From Mycobacterium gordonae (GTDB lineage: Bacteria; Actinomycetota; Actinomycetes; Mycobacteriales; Mycobacteriaceae), in assembly GCF_001417955.2 (NCBI RefSeq), contig NZ_LKTM01000361.1, positions 1 to 64,000 on the forward strand: 64,000 nt of DNA. Reading direction: 5' to 3'. Position numbers and translations under genes: made by a program. The notes under the pieces were generated by a model. The model made no database searches and had not been told where the DNA came from. It saw only the letters and a list, made by a program, of their open reading frames with translations. Shown one piece after another: positions 59,488 through 64,000 of this stretch. Numbering within the stretch: the stretch's first letter is position 1; each line of letters starts with the position of its first letter.

Positions 59488-60386
59488 CCACCAACGCACG
59501 TTTGCGGGCCCTCGTCGAAGTGGCCGATACCGGCTCGGTACGCGGGGCCGCCGAACGCCTGGTGGTCACCGAGTCGTCGATCTCCTCAGCGCTGCGCGCG
59601 TTGAGTCAGGACATCGGCATCACGCTGGTCGACCGGCACGGTCGGGGAGTCCGGTTGACGCCCGCGGGCTTGCGCTATGTGGAGTACGCCCGCCGCATCC
59701 TGGGCCTGCACGACGAGGCAATCCTTGCCGCCCGCGGCGAGGCGGATCCGGAGAACGGATCGATCCGGCTGGCCGCGGTCACGTCGGCGGGGGAGTTGCT
59801 GATCCCGGCCGCGCTGGCGTCGTTTCGCGCCGAACACCCCGGGGTGGTACTGCACGTCGAGGTGGCCGCGCGCAGCGCGCTCTGGCCGATGCTGTCCCGG
59901 CACGAAGTGGACCTGGTGTTTGCCGGACGCCCGCCCGAGGATCTGCGCAAGAAGGTGCGGGTTCGCGCCATCAGCCCCAACACGCTGATCGTGGTCGGCT
60001 GTCCGTCGGTTGCCGACGGGTTCGTCCCGGCGGCGGCCACCTGGTTGCTGCGCGAGCAGGGGTCGGGCACCCGCTCGACCCTGATGACGTTGTTGGAGGA
60101 TCTCGACGTCGCGCCGCCGCAGCTGGTGCTGGGCTCGCACGGCGCGGTGGTGTCGGCGGCCGTCGCCGGCCTGGGCGTGACTCTGGTGTCACGGCAGGCG
60201 GTGCAGCGCGAGTTGGACTCCGGCGCGCTCGTCGAGTTGCCGGTGCCGGGTACGCCGATCAAGCGGCCCTGGCACGTGGTCAGCCAGCCGACGCCGCCGA
60301 TGGCCACCGAGCTGCTGATTCAGCATCTGGTGTCGCACCCCGAACTGGGCTGGCGGCAGGTCAGCGCGGTGCGGCGGGCGTCATAG
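59484..60386 (+). CDS. cbbR: LysR-family regulator, probable CbbR
   Basis: 300 residues. N-terminal winged helix (ALVEVADTGSVRGAAERLVVTESSISSALRALSQDIGITLVDRHGRGVRLT) and a periplasmic-binding-type effector domain (GSIRLAAVTSAGELLIPAALASF). It starts in the cbbX stop (ATGA). Most known cbbR genes are divergent from cbbL; here it is the last gene of the operon. Called CbbR from context. Confidence 0.85.
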   Translation: MTTNARLRALVEVADTGSVRGAAERLVVTESSISSALRALSQDIGITLVDRHGRGVRLTPAGLRYVEYARRILGLHDEAILAARGEADPENGSIRLAAVTSAGELLIPAALASFRAEHPGVVLHVEVAARSALWPMLSRHEVDLVFAGRPPEDLRKKVRVRAISPNTLIVVGCPSVADGFVPAAATWLLREQGSGTRSTLMTLLEDLDVAPPQLVLGSHGAVVSAAVAGLGVTLVSRQAVQRELDSGALVELPVPGTPIKRPWHVVSQPTPPMATELLIQHLVSHPELGWRQVSAVRRAS

Positions 60387-60424
60387 CCTGGCCCCGGCCC
60401 TTGCCCCGGCCCTTGCCGCGCGAC

Positions 60425-60473
60425 ACTGACACCACGCACACGACACGCCGCGGCGGGTATGCGTGGTGTCAGT
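60425..60473. terminator. Bidirectional hairpin between cbbR and the AraC gene
   Basis: Perfect 14-base arms ACTGACACCACGCA (60425-60438) and its complement (60460-60473), loop of 21 bases, between convergent gene ends. A 12-base tandem repeat CCCCGGCCCTTG lies just upstream at 60392-60415. Same design as 16678-16735. Confidence 0.65.
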
Positions 60474-60498
60474 CTGGCGGCGCGTGGGGCAGTACAGC

Positions 60499-61560
60499 TC
60501 AGCGCCGCAGCGTCTCCGACGGCGCCTCACCCCACCGCTTGCGGTACTCCACGGCGAAACTGCCCAGGTGGTTGAACCCCCAGCGCTCCGCGACCGCGGT
60601 CACCGTCACGCCGTCCGACGGCATGGCGTCCATCAGCTCCTCGTGAACCCGCTCCAGTCGGCGCTCCCGGACGTAGGTCATCGGCGTCATGTTCAGCTCC
60701 TCGCGGAACCCCTGTTGGATCGACCGGACGCTCATGTGCACCGCCTTGGCGAGGTCGTCCATGGTGATGCGCTCGGCCAGGTGGTCGTCGATGTAGTTCA
60801 TCGCGTCGTGCACCACCGCCCGGCGCGGATCGGGCTGCACCGGCTGCAGGAACTCCTCGTAGTAGTTGGACGGCTGTAACTGCAGCAGCGTGCTCATCAC
60901 CAGCTCCTCGATCGCGCCGATGCCCTGTCCGCGCTGGATCAGCGAACCCGGGTGGAACACCTCGCTGTGGATCAGTTGCACCACCGTGTGCCAGCGCATC
61001 GCGGCTTCGCTCGCCAGGTCGAACTCCGGGTCGAACTCCAGCGGCTTGGTCAGACTGCGGCCCAGCAGCCGAGTGAGGTGCGCGGCCATCGCGCGCTGCT
61101 CGATCCGGATCAGCAGCTGGGGCGAGTCGTGGTCGAACTGGATGCGCAGGGCCTCGCCGGGACTGGTCACCAGCGCCCGGATGGTGTTGGACTCGAAGCT
61201 GTGCCCACGATGGTCGACCAGGGCGCGGCCGTTCATCGGCATGTGCACGCCGAAGTACTGGCCCAACGCCGGGATGTCGACGGTCGCGGCCACATGGACG
61301 TCGAGGTACAGCATGCTGACGTTGCGTAGCCGCACGCCGTGCATCGTCGCAGCAAACCCCTCGACGTCCTCGGGGCCCACATGCAAAGACAGCGGGGCCA
61401 ACGCCTTGGCCATCAGCCGCACGGCCTCGGTCGGGTTTTCCGTATAGAAGATCTCGTTGTCCGCCAAGGCCGGCGGGACACCGCGCGAGCGCACCTTGCG
61501 GCGCACCGGATGAGCGGTCCGGCGGACGTCGATGTACCCGAGTCGGGTCAGCCGCGACAT
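60499..61560 (-). CDS. AraC-family transcriptional regulator near huc
   Basis: 353 residues. The N-terminal domain has a cupin-like AraC-binding layout (YLDVHVAATVDIPAL, YFGVHMPMNGRALVDHRG). The C-terminal HTH pair is ITMDDLAKAVHMSVRSIQQGFREELNMTPMTYVRERRLERVHEEL and WGFNHLGSFAVEYRKRWGEAP. ATG 61560 taken; the open frame continues upstream. Divergent from hucM across 259 bases, so it may control the hydrogenase genes. Confidence 0.85.
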   Translation of the reverse strand: MSRLTRLGYIDVRRTAHPVRRKVRSRGVPPALADNEIFYTENPTEAVRLMAKALAPLSLHVGPEDVEGFAATMHGVRLRNVSMLYLDVHVAATVDIPALGQYFGVHMPMNGRALVDHRGHSFESNTIRALVTSPGEALRIQFDHDSPQLLIRIEQRAMAAHLTRLLGRSLTKPLEFDPEFDLASEAAMRWHTVVQLIHSEVFHPGSLIQRGQGIGAIEELVMSTLLQLQPSNYYEEFLQPVQPDPRRAVVHDAMNYIDDHLAERITMDDLAKAVHMSVRSIQQGFREELNMTPMTYVRERRLERVHEELMDAMPSDGVTVTAVAERWGFNHLGSFAVEYRKRWGEAPSETLRR

Positions 61561-61753
61561 CGCTTCGAACCCCGGTAACCGGCAGGTAAATCCCCTGGCA
61601 GTGGCCACCGTGAACGTGAGGCGTTCACTAAAGAATCGGTGGCGATCATGCAAGCCTCTCGGTCGGCCAGCGCGCGCCAACGCGCTTAACTGTTCGCAAT
61701 CCTGACAGCTGCTGCGCGAAAGCGATAGGCACAGTCCGAAGCGGCGGCTAGTT

Positions 61754-61769
61754 TGTGATCGAGGCCACA
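61754..61769. promoter_or_regulatory. CRP-like site upstream of hucM
   Basis: TGTGA-TCGAGG-CCACA matches TGTGA-N6-TCACA at 9 of 10 positions, 51 bases before the hucM ATG. A short hairpin (GTCCC/GGGAC) follows. The rest of the 61561-61819 gap shows nothing clear apart from GGAGG at the hucM start. Confidence 0.5.
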
Positions 61770-61819
61770 GTCCCTGTCGAATCGGGACGCAGCCCTCTCG
61801 ATTCGCTTAGGAGGTTCCC

Positions 61820-62371
61820 ATGTCGGCAAACGGTCAGGTTGTCGCCTTGTCGCCGGGCGACCAGCTGCGCGACCGGCTTGACGACCCCGCGATCGCCGCG
61901 TCGCTCAACAGCCTGCTGGACCACGCCGACCTGTTGGCGATCCTGGTGACCGGCCTCGACGGGTTCGTGCGACGCGGTGACCAGATCAGCGAGTCGGTGG
62001 CCTCGGCCGTCGGGGAGATCCGGGGTGCCTCGTTGACCGTGCCGGGCTTCGACCAGGTCAAGGCCGAGTTGGGGTCGGTGGACGTGCAAGCGCTGGCGGC
62101 GACTCTGGCCTCGCTGGCATCGGCGCTGGTGGCCGCCGCGCCCACGCTGAACAAGATCCTCAATTCGCCGCTGGTCGACCCGCAGGCCGCCGATGTCCTC
62201 GCCGAGTTGGGGGAGGCGCTCGTCGAAGGCAAGGCGGCCGCCGCCGCGGACCCGGGCGGTCCCAAGGGCCTGTTCGGGCTGTGGCGGGTCAGCAAGGACA
62301 AAGACATCAACCGGGGCCTGGGATTCCTGATTCAGGTAGCCCGGGCATTCGGCCGGCAATTGCCTAAATAA
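61820..62371 (+). CDS. hucM: HucM-like DUF1641 protein (hydrogenase scaffold)
   Basis: 183 residues, GGAGG before the ATG. Mostly helical with long Ala/Leu segments (LAATLASLASALVAAAPTLNKIL) and the DUF1641 ending DKDINRGLGFLIQVARAFGRQL. It directly precedes the hydrogenase structural genes. In M. smegmatis the equivalent protein forms the central stalk that assembles Huc dimers and guides menaquinone to the enzyme; assignment here rests on gene position and the domain. Confidence 0.82.
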   Translation: MSANGQVVALSPGDQLRDRLDDPAIAASLNSLLDHADLLAILVTGLDGFVRRGDQISESVASAVGEIRGASLTVPGFDQVKAELGSVDVQALAATLASLASALVAAAPTLNKILNSPLVDPQAADVLAELGEALVEGKAAAAADPGGPKGLFGLWRVSKDKDINRGLGFLIQVARAFGRQLPK

Positions 62372-62437
62372 AAAAATACTTTCCAGGCCCAATATCAACG
62401 TGGTCGCGCCCTCGGCCGCAATTCGAGAGGAGTTCCT

Positions 62438-63409
62438 ATGGCTTCCGTTTTATGGTTTCAGGGCGGGGCGTGTAGTGGCAATACCATGTCATTCCTCAAT
62501 GCCGAAGAGCCCAATGTCGTCGATCTGATCGTCGATTTCGGGCTCGATCTGTTGTGGCACCCGTCGCTGGGCCTCGAACTCGGAAAGAACGCTCAGAAGG
62601 TGTTCTGGGACTGCGCCAAAGGCGAACGTCCGCTGGACATCTTCGTGTTCGAGGGCACCGTCATCGAGGCGCCCAACGGCACCGGCCGGATGGACATGTT
62701 CGCCGACCGCGCGATGAAGGACTGGGTCACCGACCTGGCCGCCGCGGCCCAGATCGTGGTAGCCATCGGTGACTGCGCCTGCTTCGGCGGCATCCCGGCC
62801 ATGGAACCCAACCCGTCGGCGTCCACGGGCCTGCAGTTCCACAAGCGGGAGAAGGGCGGGTTCCTGGGCCCGGACTTCCGGTCCAAGATGGGCTTGCCGG
62901 TGATCAACATCCCGGGTTGCCCCGCCCACCCGGACTGGATCACTCAGATCATCGTCGCGCTGGCCACCGGCCGGGCCGGCGACATCACCCTCGACGAACT
63001 GCACCGGCCCGAGACGTTCTTCAAGACGTTTACCCAAACCGGTTGCACCCGAGTCCAATTCTTCGAGTACAAGCAGTCCACGATGTCGTTCGGCGAGGGC
63101 ACCCGCACCGGTTGCCTGTTCTACGAGTTCGGCTGCCGCGGGCCGATGACCCACTCGCCGTGCAACCGCATCTTGTGGAACCGCCAGTCCTCGAAGACCC
63201 GGGCCGGCATGCCCTGCCTGGGCTGCACCGAACCGGAATTCCCGCACTTCGACCTGGCGCCGGGAACCGTGTTCAAGACCCAGAAGGTCAGCGGCATGAT
63301 TCCCAAGGAAGTGCCCGAGGGTTCGGACCACCTCACCTACATGGCACACGCCGCGGCCGCCCGGATCGCGGCCCCGCAATGGTCCAAGGAAGACATGTTC
63401 GTGGTCTGA
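62438..63409 (+). CDS. hucS: Group 2a NiFe-hydrogenase small subunit (Huc)
   Basis: 323 residues without a Tat signal, as expected for the cytoplasmic group 2 enzymes. Fe-S ligand regions: WFQGGACSGN (Cys12), IGDCACFGG, PGCPAHPDW, GCLFYEFGCRGPMTHSPCN and GMPCLGCTEPEFP. It carries electrons from the NiFe site to quinone. The wording is very close to the M. smegmatis Huc small subunit, an enzyme that oxidises atmospheric H2. GAGAGGAG precedes the start. Confidence 0.95.
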   Translation: MASVLWFQGGACSGNTMSFLNAEEPNVVDLIVDFGLDLLWHPSLGLELGKNAQKVFWDCAKGERPLDIFVFEGTVIEAPNGTGRMDMFADRAMKDWVTDLAAAAQIVVAIGDCACFGGIPAMEPNPSASTGLQFHKREKGGFLGPDFRSKMGLPVINIPGCPAHPDWITQIIVALATGRAGDITLDELHRPETFFKTFTQTGCTRVQFFEYKQSTMSFGEGTRTGCLFYEFGCRGPMTHSPCNRILWNRQSSKTRAGMPCLGCTEPEFPHFDLAPGTVFKTQKVSGMIPKEVPEGSDHLTYMAHAAAARIAAPQWSKEDMFVV

Positions 63410-63461
63410 CGACCAGCACGCCAACAGCCCTGGTAGTGCACGAAATCATTTGGGAGGATTC

Positions 63462-64000
63462 ATGACCGCGCTCGACCTGTATGTCAGCCCGCTGGGCCGT
63501 GTCGAGGGAGACCTCGACGTCCGCGTCACCGTCGAAGACGGTGTCGTCACCTCGGCCTGGACCGAGGCGGCGATGTTCCGCGGCTTCGAAATCATCCTGC
63601 GGGGCAAGGACCCGCAGGCCGGCCTCATCGTCTGTCCGCGCATCTGTGGCATCTGCGGTGGCAGCCACCTGTACAAATCTGCGTACGCGCTGGACACCGC
63701 ATGGCGAACGCACATGCCGCCCAACGCAACCCTGGTGCGCAACATCTGTCAGGCGTGCGAAACGCTGCAGTCCATTCCGCGCTACTTCTACGCGCTGTTC
63801 GCCATCGACCTGACCAACAAGAACTACGCCAAGTCCAAGCTGTACGACGAGGCGGTGCGCCGCTTCGCTCCCTATGTCGGCACGAGTTATCAACCCGGCG
63901 TGGTGCTTTCGAACAAGCCCGTCGAAGTTTATGCGATCTTCGGTGGCCAGTGGCCGCACTCCAGCTTCATGGTGCCCGGCGGGGTGATGTGCGCGCCCAC
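63462..64000 (+). CDS. hucL: Group 2a NiFe-hydrogenase large subunit (Huc), 3' truncated by window
   Basis: First 179 residues only. ATG after GGGAGG. L1 motif RICGICGGSH with NiFe ligands Cys62 and Cys65, preceded by LGRVEGDLDVRV. The distal L2 ligand pair and the C-terminal maturation site lie beyond the window. Client of HypABCDEF. Same operon as hucM and hucS. Confidence 0.95.
   Translation, partial: MTALDLYVSPLGRVEGDLDVRVTVEDGVVTSAWTEAAMFRGFEIILRGKDPQAGLIVCPRICGICGGSHLYKSAYALDTAWRTHMPPNATLVRNICQACETLQSIPRYFYALFAIDLTNKNYAKSKLYDEAVRRFAPYVGTSYQPGVVLSNKPVEVYAIFGGQWPHSSFMVPGGVMCAP

Noticed and set aside
1..64000. Insertion sequences, integrases, phage genes or attachment sites
   Set aside because: None seen. 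The tRNA-Cys has no adjacent integrase or repeated 3' end, and no transposase motif appears in any frame.

Overview
This is high-GC actinobacterial DNA, almost certainly from a non-tuberculous, environmental Mycobacterium (or Mycolicibacterium). Supporting families are a DUF732-type secreted protein, a Sap/GAP-type membrane protein, two F420-type deazaflavin nitroreductases plus an F420-type luciferase-like oxidoreductase, a TIGR00027-type methyltransferase, an NDMA-dependent (mycofactocin-type) alcohol dehydrogenase, frequent GTG starts, 4-nt ATGA/GTGA overlaps and several apparently leaderless genes. The hydrogenase small subunit closely resembles what I recall of the M. smegmatis Huc enzyme. 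All family calls come from reading the sequence, not from database searches.

Layout. 1-13 kb is a compact polyketide/non-ribosomal peptide locus: the tail of an unknown gene, a KS-AT-DH-KR-ACP polyketide synthase, an ABC drug-type exporter, a small secreted Cys-containing protein, an opposing C-A-T-C NRPS, and a 26-codon ORF closed by a very strong hairpin. 13-17 kb holds redox enzymes, a TetR repressor with a tandem dyad operator, and tRNA-Cys. 17-21 kb has a DUF1707 protein and a GAF-PP2C-HATPase partner-switching protein with its STAS partner. 21-30 kb is mixed: hydrolase, DUF732 protein, DEAD-box helicase, P450 with NDMA-dependent alcohol dehydrogenase, a divergent histidine kinase/response regulator pair, and a ferredoxin. 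30-40 kb holds regulators (ANTAR, AraC, MerR), a large VIT-VWA-DUF4349 fusion, an Xre/RES-like toxin-antitoxin pair, a Gly-Pro repeat protein and two methyltransferases. 40-43.6 kb is a second partner-switching set (HATPase kinase, STAS protein) facing a bacteriophytochrome fused to a PP2C phosphatase.

44-64 kb is a chemolithoautotrophy island. hypBA diverge from hypFCDE (NiFe hydrogenase maturation). They are followed by cbbY-tkt-rpe, a two-component system, class I aldolase, cbbLSX (red-type RuBisCO and its activase) with a LysR regulator, an AraC regulator, and finally hucM-hucS-hucL, cut by the window edge. Together these suggest oxidation of H2, perhaps at trace levels, feeding electrons to respiration and the Calvin cycle. 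Phosphoribulokinase is not in the window. CRP-like half-site pairs precede both the hyp and huc genes. Inverted copies of one hairpin element flank the cbbY-tkt-rpe block.
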